Source: UMGS1883 sp045636425
GTDB taxonomy: Bacteria > Bacillota > Clostridia > UMGS1883
Length of the DNA stretch: 64,000 nucleotides
Assembly: GCA_045636425.1 (NCBI GenBank)
Contig: JAZTXM010000002.1
Coordinates: 1-64,000, forward strand
Direction: 5' to 3'
The notes beneath the pieces are model-generated. The model made no database searches. It had not been told where the DNA came from and saw only the letters and a list, made by a program, of their open reading frames with translations. This document shows, one piece after another, positions 1-7,299 of this stretch; position 1 is the stretch's first letter; each line of letters starts with the position of its first letter. A program made the translations under genes and the position numbers.

Positions 1-2
1 CA

Positions 3-311
3 GCAGATTCCTTTACTGCACATGGCGGACTTTTCAAAGTTCGCAGTGCAACACCGCAACTTCTTGCAAATACACTTGACACTGAAATTTCAGTTTCGGA
101 AACCGCAGGCGAAGGCGGAGCTTACGGAATGGCACTTCTTGCGGCTTATATGGTAAAGAGCGAAGGTGCTCCTCTTTCATCCTGGCTCGATGAAAAGGTT
201 TTTGCAAATACAAAAACGGAAATTTCCCTCCCCGAGAAAGCAGGACGCGAAGGGTTTGAGAACTTCTTCTCGCTTTATAAATCCGCACTCGGAGCAATTG
301 ATCAATTCTGA
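3..311 (+). CDS. FGGY-family carbohydrate kinase, 3' end (partial)
   Basis: The frame is open from the window edge to a TGA at 309-311, so only the last ~102 residues are present. The motif GEGGAYGMALLAAYM after HGGLFK is the conserved C-terminal ATP-binding lobe of FGGY kinases. The ending (SWLDEKVFA, then a helix to the terminus) resembles the xylulokinase/ribulokinase-like enzymes that sit in Clostridial pentose operons. Such enzymes phosphorylate a ketopentose with ATP in the cytoplasm. An AraC-type regulator starts 20 bp downstream on the same strand, which fits a sugar-use locus. Which sugar is used cannot be told from this fragment. Confidence 0.75.
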   Translation, partial: ADSFTAHGGLFKVRSATPQLLANTLDTEISVSETAGEGGAYGMALLAAYMVKSEGAPLSSWLDEKVFANTKTEISLPEKAGREGFENFFSLYKSALGAIDQF

Positions 312-331
312 TACGAACGGAGAAAGCTTAA

Positions 332-1162
332 ATGAAAATATATTTCAAGCAACCTTCAAATGAATCGGATTCCTCTCCATTCTCCCACTTTGAAATTTCG
401 GATTGCCTATTCAAGCAGCTTTCTGTAGGCAATGATTCCGGAAAAATAACGCGCAAATCGCATCATCATAACGGTTTTGAGATACATATAATAGAGCACG
501 GTTATCAGGAATATGATATCAACGGAAAATCCTTTTGTCCAAAGGGTGGAGAATTTCTCTTTATTCCTCCTTTTTGCAAACACAGACATATCAAATCCAC
601 ACCCGAAACCTCAAAATTTTCTCTGACCTTCACAAGCAAACAGCTTGCAATGCTTTCTTCTCCCGTTATCGGCAAAATTCCTTCTCGTTTTTTTGATAAT
701 GCCCAATTTATTATAGATGAATATAACAACGCCAGAAGCAGTTCGCCTATTCTTATTGAAAACAGGGTTTTCGAATGCCTCGTTATGCTCCTGCGCGCAT
801 CCGGCCTTCGCGAAGAAAAAATCAGCGAACAGGAAAAAATTGATAACTATCGCCTTTCCCAGGCAAAGGAATATATAAACGATAATATCGAAAACAACCT
901 TACCGTTACTGAAATCGCTTCATATTGTTATATCAGCCCGAAGCAGCTCACCCGCACCTTTCTTCTTCACGAAGGAATGACTCCTGCCGAATATATCAGA
1001 TCCTGCCGAATCGCCCACATCGAAAAGCTTCTCACCAATAAAGATTTATCGCTTAAAAACATCAGCGAGAGGATGCATTTTCAGAACGAATATTATTTTA
1101 ATTCTTTCGTTAAGAAGTACCTCGGAATACCTCCGGGTACATACAGAAAAATGTTCAGATAG
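332..1162 (+). CDS. AraC-family transcriptional regulator
   Basis: The protein has 276 residues. The N-terminal ~150 residues form a cupin-like sensor region with many His (KSHHHNGFEIHIIEHG) and an FLFIPPFCKHRHI strand. The C-terminal ~100 residues carry two helix-turn-helix units: LTVTEIASYCYISPKQLTRTF, then LSLKNISERMHFQNEYYFNSFVKKYLGIPPGTYR, the AraC/XylS signature. It probably binds DNA as a sugar- or metabolite-responsive activator. Its position just after a pentulose-type kinase suggests it regulates that operon. A perfect hairpin overlaps its stop codon. Family assignment is secure; the inducer is unknown. Confidence 0.9.
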   Translation: MKIYFKQPSNESDSSPFSHFEISDCLFKQLSVGNDSGKITRKSHHHNGFEIHIIEHGYQEYDINGKSFCPKGGEFLFIPPFCKHRHIKSTPETSKFSLTFTSKQLAMLSSPVIGKIPSRFFDNAQFIIDEYNNARSSSPILIENRVFECLVMLLRASGLREEKISEQEKIDNYRLSQAKEYINDNIENNLTVTEIASYCYISPKQLTRTFLLHEGMTPAEYIRSCRIAHIEKLLTNKDLSLKNISERMHFQNEYYFNSFVKKYLGIPPGTYRKMFR

Positions 1163-1193
1163 AGAAGAGCAAAAATCACCGCTCTTCTCTATC
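1158..1193 (+). terminator. Hairpin at the end of the AraC gene
   Basis: A 13-bp perfect inverted repeat (GATAGAGAAGAGC at 1158-1170 with its complement at 1181-1193) overlaps the stop codon. No immediate T-run follows on either side, so termination is likely but not proven by sequence. Confidence 0.6.
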
Positions 1194-1226
1194 GCATACA
1201 ACAAAAAAATATTTTTCCGAAACCTC

Positions 1227-1255
1227 TTGACAAAACGCCCTTTCATCCGTATAAT
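1227..1255 (+). promoter_or_regulatory. Sigma-A promoter of tRNA-Pro
   Basis: A perfect TTGACA (1227-1232), 17-bp spacer and TATAAT (1250-1255) place the transcription start about 7 nt ahead of the tRNA 5' end. Confidence 0.9.
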
Positions 1256-1268
1256 TAAATAGTTGCAT

Positions 1269-1345
1269 CGAGATGTGGCTCAGCTTGGTAGAGCGCTGCG
1301 TTCGGGACGCAGAGGCCGCAGGTTCGAATCCTGTCATCTCGACCA
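1269..1345 (+). tRNA. tRNA-Pro (anticodon CGG)
   Basis: A complete 77-nt cloverleaf. Acceptor arms CGAGATG and CATCTCG are fully complementary. The D-arm (GCTCAGCTTGGTAGAGC), anticodon arm CTGCG-TTCGGGA-CGCAG and T-arm with GGTTCGAATCC are all present. The anticodon CGG at loop positions 34-36 reads proline codon CCG. The 3' CCA is encoded (1343-1345). It has its own consensus promoter and a U-tract terminator, so it is a single-tRNA transcription unit. Confidence 0.97.
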
Positions 1346-1350
1346 AAAAA

Positions 1351-1382
1351 CGGTAAATCCATTCGGGTTTGCCGCTTTTTTT
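1351..1382 (+). terminator. Intrinsic terminator of tRNA-Pro
   Basis: CGGTAAATCC (1351-1360) pairs with GGGTTTGCCG (1365-1374) with G-U pairs, followed by seven T. Confidence 0.9.
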
Positions 1383-1387
1383 ATTTC

Positions 1388-1545
1388 GGTGTGGAAGGAT
1401 TCGAACCTTGAGAAGGCAACGAGCGTATGAAAAACGATTGATAATCGTTTTTAGCGAAGTTGGTGCGAAGACGGGTACTGCACGCTAACGTGCGGTCGTC
1501 AAGCAGGGTGGATTGCGAAGCAATACACATCCTAGTTCGGCAACC
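1388..1545. repeat. Hairpin-rich repeat unit 1 downstream of tRNA-Pro
   Basis: Non-coding stretch starting with an antisense copy of a tRNA T-arm/acceptor end (GGATTCGAACC at ~1397-1407). It holds three short perfect or near-perfect hairpins: about 1430-1452 (AAAAACGATT with its complement), about 1478-1497 (ACTGCACG with a G-U complement) and about 1511-1523 (ATTGC with GCAAT). It ends in a CAACCA followed by A-run, like the end of the real tRNA. A long reverse-strand frame runs through it, but its product has no recognisable features and I do not call it a gene. Confidence 0.6.
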
Positions 1546-1549
1546 AAAA

Positions 1550-1588
1550 ATACCATTAACGACTTTAGCCGTTGGTGGTATTTTTTTT
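1550..1588 (+). terminator. Terminator-like hairpin after repeat unit 1
   Basis: ATACCATTAACG (1550-1561) pairs with CGTTGGTGGTAT (1570-1581), followed by eight T. The arrangement ACCA-A-run-terminator copies that of the tRNA gene upstream. Confidence 0.7.
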
Positions 1589-1740
1589 GCAAGAGCAGGA
1601 TTTAAGCCCTGAGAGGAACCGAGCCTGAGTGCTGCCGGTGGCAGAGCAAACGAAGGCGCAGGGTTGTGCAGAAACAAGGCAAGATGCAAGCGGCAGCGAA
1701 GCAGATGCCTTAGTTTCAAACGGAAGAGCGTTAAAAAACG
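1589..1740. repeat. Hairpin-rich repeat unit 2 (diverged copy)
   Basis: Starts with GGATTTAAGCC-CTGAGAGGAACCGAGC, which aligns with the GGATTCGAACC-TTGAGAAGGCAACGAGC start of unit 1. It also carries short hairpins (for example GCTGCC/GGCAGAGC near 1633-1649). The tRNA-like TTCGAA is lost. I see no gene here. Confidence 0.5.
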
Positions 1741-1782
1741 ATTCCCCAAAATCATAAAAACCGAAAATTTTTGTTTTTTTTC

Positions 1783-1811
1783 TTGTATCGTGTCTTTTTT
1801 TGTGGTATACT
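1783..1811 (+). promoter_or_regulatory. Sigma-A promoter of the acidic-tail membrane protein
   Basis: TTGTAT (1783-1788), 17-bp spacer, TATACT (1806-1811). A GGGGGG ribosome site follows 9 nt before the ATG at 1844. Confidence 0.85.
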
Positions 1812-1843
1812 TATCTCATGAATAATAATTCGGGGGGATATAT

Positions 1844-2449
1844 ATGGAACTTAACAATTACAGAAGTGCAAATACACCTAAGAAAAAGAGAAAAAAAATC
1901 ACAGCATCCGCTGCGGTGGTTTTCTGTATACTCAGCTTGATTGTAGGTATTGTATGCGGTAAATCTTCCTCATCTGGACTTGACCCCAGAATCACTGAAA
2001 TGACCAAGAATCTTGACAACTATCAGGAAGCCGTAGATACATACGAAGCAGAAATCAAGGCAAGAAAAGATGAGCTTACAAAGATTTATCATGAGCTTGC
2101 CGAGGCAAAGAAAGAGCAAAAAGCGCTTGCTCAGAGCACCGAGGAACCTGTTTCAAACGATGATGCAACCGAAAGCAAAAACGAAAAAGCACCCAAATCC
2201 CAAGAATCCTCAGGCAGCGGTATTTTAGGAAAGCTTATTATCGGTGCACTCGTAATTGTAATTATCGTGTGTATACTCTTTGCGGTGTCCATTTTCCTTA
2301 AAAAGAATGACTCCGATGAGGATGACGACGATGATGAGTATGAGGACGACGATGAATACGATGAGTATTATGAAGAAGACGAAAACTCCGATGAAGACTA
2401 TGAGGACGATGACGAAGAATACGATGATTCGGACGATGATGAAGAATAA
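1844..2449 (+). CDS. Two-pass membrane protein with a long Asp/Glu tail, function unknown
   Basis: The protein has 201 residues. A basic patch (KKKRKK, ~13-18) precedes a first membrane helix (~19-39). A Lys/Glu-rich stretch that can form a coiled coil (~46-95) and a Ser/Glu linker come next. A second helix (~127-150, LIIGALVIVIIVCILFAV) follows, then a tail of ~48 residues made almost only of Asp, Glu and Tyr. The positive-inside rule suggests both ends are cytoplasmic with the coiled coil outside. It is a monocistronic unit with its own promoter and terminator. I do not recognise a family; a role in ion or basic-protein binding by the tail would be a guess. Confidence 0.8.
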   Translation: MELNNYRSANTPKKKRKKITASAAVVFCILSLIVGIVCGKSSSSGLDPRITEMTKNLDNYQEAVDTYEAEIKARKDELTKIYHELAEAKKEQKALAQSTEEPVSNDDATESKNEKAPKSQESSGSGILGKLIIGALVIVIIVCILFAVSIFLKKNDSDEDDDDDEYEDDDEYDEYYEEDENSDEDYEDDDEEYDDSDDDEE

Positions 2450-2466
2450 TATTCACTGAAATTTCA

Positions 2467-2500
2467 AAGGCTATGACAGGCGTCATGGCCTTTTTGTTTT
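2467..2500 (+). terminator. Intrinsic terminator
   Basis: AGGCTATGAC and GTCATGGCCT pair around an AGGC loop, followed by TTTTTGTTTT. Confidence 0.9.
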
Positions 2501-2532
2501 ACTGAATATGGCTATTTTTTTCCATTAAAGTC

Positions 2533-2562
2533 TTGACATAGCTACCTATATAATAGTAAAAT
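2533..2562 (+). promoter_or_regulatory. Sigma-A promoter of hisS-aspS
   Basis: TTGACA (2533-2538) and TAAAAT (2557-2562) with an 18-bp spacer. No T-box motif is seen between it and hisS. Confidence 0.75.
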
Positions 2563-2622
2563 AAAGTGATAATGTATGTAAAATGAGTTATTATATCTAA
2601 AAGTTTGAAAGGATTGATTTTC

Positions 2623-3894
2623 GTGGCAATTACTGCACCAAGAGGTACGGCAGATATTCTGTCACCCGATATTTTAAAATGGAAATATATTGAAAATAAA
2701 ATAGCCGATATAAGTGCAAGATTCGGCTACAGCGAAATCCGCACTCCGGTGTTTGAACATACGGAGCTTTTCGAGCGTGGCGTGGGTGACACAACCGACG
2801 TTGTACAAAAGGAAATGTACACCTTTAATGACAAGGGCGGAAGGAGCATCACTCTTCGTCCTGAGGGTACAGCATCTGTTGCAAGAGCATTTCTGGAGCA
2901 TAATATATATGCACAACCCCTCCCTGCCAAGCTTTGCTATAATATCACCTGCTACCGCTATGAAAAACCCCAGGCTGGCAGACTTCGTGAGTTTCATCAG
3001 TTCGGTGCAGAGTGCTACGGCACAAGCGAGCCTTGCGTAGACGCTGAGGTAATCTCACTTGCAAAGACTATCTTAACGGAGCTTGGTATCAAAAAGCTTA
3101 GCCTTAATATCAACTCTATCGGTTGCCCCACTTGCCGCAAAAAATATAACGAGGCTTTAAAGGATTATTTCCGTCCTTATATTGAGGATGGTACACTTTG
3201 TCAGACCTGCCGCGACAGATTTGAAAAGAATCCCCTTCGTATACTGGACTGCAAAAGCCCTGTTTGCGGAGAAATTGCCGATAAAGCCCCCGTGCTTCTT
3301 GATTATATCTGCGAGGAATGTCACGACCATTTTGAAGAAGTGAAAAAGCACCTTGAGGCTATGGGAATAAGCTACAATGTAGACGGTACAATCGTACGCG
3401 GACTTGATTATTATACAAAGACTGTATTTGAGTTTAAAACTGCCCTCTCGGGTACTGCCGGAACGGTTTGCGGCGGTGGCAGATATGACGGGCTTATTGA
3501 GGAGCTTGGCGGTGCTTCCACTCCGGGTATAGGCTTTGCAATGGGTATTGAAAGGATTATTCTTGCTCTTGAGGAGGCAGACGCACTGCCCGTTCTTGAA
3601 GATGTTCCCGATATCTTCGTTGCAAATATCGGAGAGGAAACAAAGCTTTTTGTAACCGCTCTTACCGATAAGCTTCGCAAGGAAGGAATAAAATGCGAAA
3701 GGGATCTATGTGCAAGAAGCCTTAAGGCTCAGATGAAATATGCCGATAAATGCGGTGCACGTTTCAGTATGGTAATCGGAACTGATGAGGCTGAAAAGAA
3801 AACTGCAATGCTTAAAAATATGAAAGAAAAAGAGCAGACAGAGGTTAGCCTTGAAAACCTTGACGATATTTTAAGTATAATAAAGGAGAAATAA
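2623..3894 (+). CDS. hisS: Histidyl-tRNA synthetase
   Basis: Class II synthetase charging tRNA-His with histidine in the cytoplasm; 423 residues, normal for the bacterial enzyme. The usual motifs are present: RPEGTASVARAF (motif 2 entry), YRYEKPQAGRLREFHQFG, the HisRS-specific GLDYYTKTVFEF and motif 3 GIGFAMGIERI, followed by the anticodon-binding domain. I chose the GTG at 2623 because AAAGGA lies 9 nt upstream and the protein then begins MAITAPRGTADIL, as in homologues; a TTG at 2605 would be an earlier alternative. It is followed 2 bp later by aspS, the usual Firmicute pair. Confidence 0.95.
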   Translation: MAITAPRGTADILSPDILKWKYIENKIADISARFGYSEIRTPVFEHTELFERGVGDTTDVVQKEMYTFNDKGGRSITLRPEGTASVARAFLEHNIYAQPLPAKLCYNITCYRYEKPQAGRLREFHQFGAECYGTSEPCVDAEVISLAKTILTELGIKKLSLNINSIGCPTCRKKYNEALKDYFRPYIEDGTLCQTCRDRFEKNPLRILDCKSPVCGEIADKAPVLLDYICEECHDHFEEVKKHLEAMGISYNVDGTIVRGLDYYTKTVFEFKTALSGTAGTVCGGGRYDGLIEELGGASTPGIGFAMGIERIILALEEADALPVLEDVPDIFVANIGEETKLFVTALTDKLRKEGIKCERDLCARSLKAQMKYADKCGARFSMVIGTDEAEKKTAMLKNMKEKEQTEVSLENLDDILSIIKEK

Positions 3895-3896
3895 AG

Positions 3897-5696
3897 ATGG
3901 ATACAATCAAAGGATTAAAAAGAACATATATGTGCGGAGAGCTTCGCGAAAACCACATTGGAGAAACTGTAACCCTTATGGGTTGGGTTGCTAAGGCAAG
4001 AGATATGGGCGGTCTTGTTTTCGTTGATATCCGTGACAGAAGCGGTATTTCGCAGATAGTTTTTGAGCCGGGTAATGAGGAACTTCAAGAGAAAGCTTCC
4101 CAGCTTCACATGGAATATGTAATTGCAGTAACAGGTACTGTAAGAATGAGAAGCAACATTAACGACAATATTCCCACAGGCAGGGTTGAAATCGAGGCAA
4201 GCGAGCTTCGTATTTTAAACACCTGTGACGTTACACCCTTTGTTATTACTGATGATGTTAAGGCGGGAGAAGACCTTCGCCTTAAATACCGTTACCTTGA
4301 CCTTCGTAGACCCACCCTTGTTAATACGCTTAAGCTTCGTCACCGTGTTACGCAGGTTGCGAGAAGATACTTTGATGAAAACGGTTTCCTTGAAATCGAA
4401 ACACCCATCCTTACAAAGAGTACACCCGAGGGTGCGCGTGACTATCTCGTTCCCAGCCGTGTGTATCCCGGTAACTTCTTCGCACTTCCCCAGTCTCCCC
4501 AGCAGTATAAGCAGCTTTTAATGCTGGGCGGTATGGACAGATATATTCAGATTGCAAAATGCTTCCGTGACGAGGATTTACGTGCTGACCGTCAGCCCGA
4601 ATTCACACAGATTGACCTTGAAATGAGCTTCGTGGACGAAGATGATGTAATGAATATGAACGAGGGCTTCCTTAAGAGAGTGTTTAAGGAAGTGCTTGAT
4701 TATGATGTAACACTTCCCCTCCCCCGTCTTACATGGCAGGAGGCAATGGACCGCTTCGGCTCCGATAAGCCCGATACAAGATTCGGTCTTGAGCTTTGCG
4801 ATATGAGCGAGCTTTTCGACGGATGCGGCTTTGGTGCATTTGCCGATACTGTTAAAAACGGCGGAACAGTCCGCGCAATCAATGCAAAGGGACTTTCCGA
4901 TAAGCTTACAAGAAAGACACTTGATAACCTTGTTGAATTTGTAAAGACATACAAGGCAAAGGGTATGGCTTGGCTTATCGTGGATGAAAATGAAATCCGT
5001 GGCTCTATTGCAAAATTCTTCTCCCCCGATGAGCTTAAAGCAATTGCAGACAAGGCTAATGCATCTGCAGGGGACGTTATCCTCTTTGTTGCTGACCTTA
5101 AGGCAAGCGTTGTTTATGCATCGCTGGGTGCATTGCGTTGTGAAATTGCAAAGAGATTTGACCTTATTCCCGAGGGATTGTTCAATCTCCTTTGGGTTAC
5201 AGATTTCCCGCTTCTTGAGTATGACGAGGAGGAAAACCGTTACGTTGCAATGCACCATCCCTTCACCTCTCCCAAGGACGAGGATATAGCACTTCTTGAC
5301 ACTGACCCCGGTAAGGTTCGTGCTAAGGCATACGATATTGTGCTTAACGGCTACGAGCTTGGCGGCGGCAGCATCCGTATTTACGACCATGCTATGCAGC
5401 AGAAAATGTTTGAATGTCTCGGCTTTACTGCTGAGCAGGCACAGGAAAGATTCGGTTATCTTCTCAATGCGTTCCGCTACGGCACACCTCCTCACGGCGG
5501 ACTTGCATACGGTCTTGACAGAATCGTAATGCTGATGGCAAATTGCGACTCTATCCGTGATACAATTGCATTCCCCAAGGTTAAGGACAGCGGCGAGCTG
5601 ATGATTCAGTCACCCGACGTGGTTGATAAAAAACAGCTTGACGAACTTGGACTCGCTATCGTTAATGGAGTAGACCGCTGTGCAAATGCGGAATGA
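3897..5696 (+). CDS. aspS: Aspartyl-tRNA synthetase, bacterial type
   Basis: The protein has 599 residues, the length of bacterial AspRS with its inserted GAD domain. The N-terminal OB-fold anticodon-binding domain (GWVAKARDMGGLVFVDIRDRSG) is followed by the class II core, with FRDEDLRADRQPEFTQ (motif 2) and GLAYGLDRIVMLM (motif 3). It attaches Asp to tRNA-Asp (or also tRNA-Asn where the amidotransferase pathway is used). It starts 2 bp after the hisS stop with GGAG before the ATG, so the two are co-transcribed. No clear U-tract terminator follows; the next ~280 bp hold a hairpin island. Confidence 0.96.
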   Translation: MDTIKGLKRTYMCGELRENHIGETVTLMGWVAKARDMGGLVFVDIRDRSGISQIVFEPGNEELQEKASQLHMEYVIAVTGTVRMRSNINDNIPTGRVEIEASELRILNTCDVTPFVITDDVKAGEDLRLKYRYLDLRRPTLVNTLKLRHRVTQVARRYFDENGFLEIETPILTKSTPEGARDYLVPSRVYPGNFFALPQSPQQYKQLLMLGGMDRYIQIAKCFRDEDLRADRQPEFTQIDLEMSFVDEDDVMNMNEGFLKRVFKEVLDYDVTLPLPRLTWQEAMDRFGSDKPDTRFGLELCDMSELFDGCGFGAFADTVKNGGTVRAINAKGLSDKLTRKTLDNLVEFVKTYKAKGMAWLIVDENEIRGSIAKFFSPDELKAIADKANASAGDVILFVADLKASVVYASLGALRCEIAKRFDLIPEGLFNLLWVTDFPLLEYDEEENRYVAMHHPFTSPKDEDIALLDTDPGKVRAKAYDIVLNGYELGGGSIRIYDHAMQQKMFECLGFTAEQAQERFGYLLNAFRYGTPPHGGLAYGLDRIVMLMANCDSIRDTIAFPKVKDSGELMIQSPDVVDKKQLDELGLAIVNGVDRCANAE

Positions 5697-5976
5697 GGCA
5701 CAGCGGGTGTATAAAAACAGCACCGACCGCATAAAGCATTAATATTATATAAATTCAGTAATTGCTAATATTGTAGGTTGGTTTCTTTTATGGGTAAAAA
5801 TTCGCTCTGCGAATTTTAGGATTGGAGCTTTATGCTACGAACAAACTTCACCTCTCGACGTACCCTCGTACGCCTTCGGGTAACCCCCTGCGGGGTTCAG
5901 TTTGTCCGTTCTGCACTATTTTTCTCCACCCTCCTCTACCGAGAATCAACCGCATTGCCGAAAGGAAGTGAGCACA
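5697..5976. other. 280-bp intergenic region with a hairpin island
   Basis: There is no gene here. A perfect hairpin lies at 5797-5817 (AAAATTCGC, TCT, complement). A closed structure lies at 5838-5908: an outer stem with one mismatch (5838-5847 with 5899-5908) encloses GTAC-CCTC-GTAC (about 5860-5871) and AACCCC/GGGGTT (5882-5897). The layout resembles a folded repeat element rather than a simple terminator. The segment 5909-5960 holds nothing I can name; the ribosome site of the next gene is at 5961-5968. Confidence 0.55.
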
Positions 5977-7281
5977 TTGTCAGCACAAATTAAATTCGTG
6001 GAAAAAGGCAGTATTGCTGAAGAAATAGGGCTTGAAGCAGGCGATATAATTGAAAAAATAAACGGCGTTGAGATTAAGGACGTGCTTGACTACCGCTTCC
6101 TTATAAATGATGAGTTTATTACGCTGACAGTAAAAACCAAACAGGGTGAGATTGCCGAGGTTGACATTGAAAAGGATGCCTATGAGCCTCTTGGCGTGGA
6201 ATTTGAAAACTCCCTTATGGACAAACCTCTGCACTGCACAAACAAATGTGTTTTCTGCTTTATAGACCAATTGCCAAAGGGTATGAGGGAAAGCCTTTAT
6301 TTCAAGGATGATGATACACGGCTTTCATTCTTTCAGGGGAATTATGTGACCTTTACAAATCTTGACGATGATGAAATTGACAGGATTATAAGACTTCGTA
6401 TAAGTCCCATAAATATTTCAGTGCATACGATGAATCCCGATTTAAGGGTGAAAATGCTGAAAAACCCGAAAGCGGCAAGGCTTCCCGAAATTATGCAACG
6501 CCTGTGCGATAACGGCATTATAATGAACTGCCAGATTGTACTCTGCCCCGGTTTTAACGACGGGGACGAGCTTTCCTATACGATAGAAAAGCTTTATGGA
6601 ATGCGTGAATGTGTGAAAAGCGTTTCCGTTGTTCCTATTGGTTTGACAAAGCACCGAGAGGGGCTTTGCCCCATGACAGCGGTGGATGGCAATAAGGCAA
6701 AGGAGCTTATAGCCGAAATCGAAAAATGGCAGAAAAAAGCAAGAGAAGAAATAGGAACAGGCTTTGTATATGCTTCGGATGAGATCTATCTTAAAGCAGG
6801 GTATGTGATACCCGAAAGCAATGCTTACTACGGTTTTCCGCAGATTGAAAACGGCGTTGGTATGATAGCATCACTTCGGGAGGAACTCAGGGATGCATTA
6901 ACATCCTCCCCCGCTATGAAAAAGAATCGCACCGTAACCCTCGTAACAGGGGCGGCGGTACATAGCACAATGTGTACCTTTGCAGAGGAAATAACAAAAA
7001 AATATCCCAACATTAAAATAAATGTAGAAAAAATCATCAACAACTTTTTCGGTGAGCAGATTAGTGTATCGGGACTTTTGTGCGGCTGTGATATTATAGA
7101 GCAGCTCCGCGGGAAAGATATGGGTGACAATCTGATTATTACCAAAAATATGCTCCGTGACGGTGAAAACGTACTTTTGGACGATGTTACGACGGAGGAT
7201 ATAGAAAGAGAGCTTAATACAAAAATCATTGCCGTTGGCGATGACGGATATGAGCTTTTGGATGCGATATTGGGAAATTAA
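5977..7281 (+). CDS. DUF512 radical-SAM protein with N-terminal PDZ-like domain
   Basis: The protein has 434 residues. Residues ~1-60 are PDZ-like (GSIAEEIGLEAGDIIEKING). Cys87, Cys91 and Cys94 in CTNKCVFCFIDQLP form the CxxxCxxC cluster site of radical-SAM enzymes. The C-terminal part with VTGAAVHSTMC and NNFFGEQISVSGLLCG is the DUF512 domain. The TTG start at 5977 is chosen because AAAGGAAG lies 8 nt upstream. DUF512 proteins are conserved in Clostridia and usually sit next to der, as here. The substrate is not known; a link to ribosome or GTPase maturation is only suggested by context. Confidence 0.88.
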   Translation: MSAQIKFVEKGSIAEEIGLEAGDIIEKINGVEIKDVLDYRFLINDEFITLTVKTKQGEIAEVDIEKDAYEPLGVEFENSLMDKPLHCTNKCVFCFIDQLPKGMRESLYFKDDDTRLSFFQGNYVTFTNLDDDEIDRIIRLRISPINISVHTMNPDLRVKMLKNPKAARLPEIMQRLCDNGIIMNCQIVLCPGFNDGDELSYTIEKLYGMRECVKSVSVVPIGLTKHREGLCPMTAVDGNKAKELIAEIEKWQKKAREEIGTGFVYASDEIYLKAGYVIPESNAYYGFPQIENGVGMIASLREELRDALTSSPAMKKNRTVTLVTGAAVHSTMCTFAEEITKKYPNIKINVEKIINNFFGEQISVSGLLCGCDIIEQLRGKDMGDNLIITKNMLRDGENVLLDDVTTEDIERELNTKIIAVGDDGYELLDAILGN

Positions 7282-7299
7282 ATAAGGGAGGTACTCTTT

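Noticed and set aside
1381..1755. 124-codon reverse-strand frame behind tRNA-Pro
   Set aside because: Runs through hairpin repeats and terminators; product looks like translated antisense tRNA-tail sequence.
2298..2486. His/Arg-rich frame opposite the acidic tail
   Set aside because: It is only the complement of GAT/GAC/GAA repeats.
4578..5495. 305-codon frame antisense to aspS
   Set aside because: No ribosome site or family pattern; complete overlap with a certain gene.
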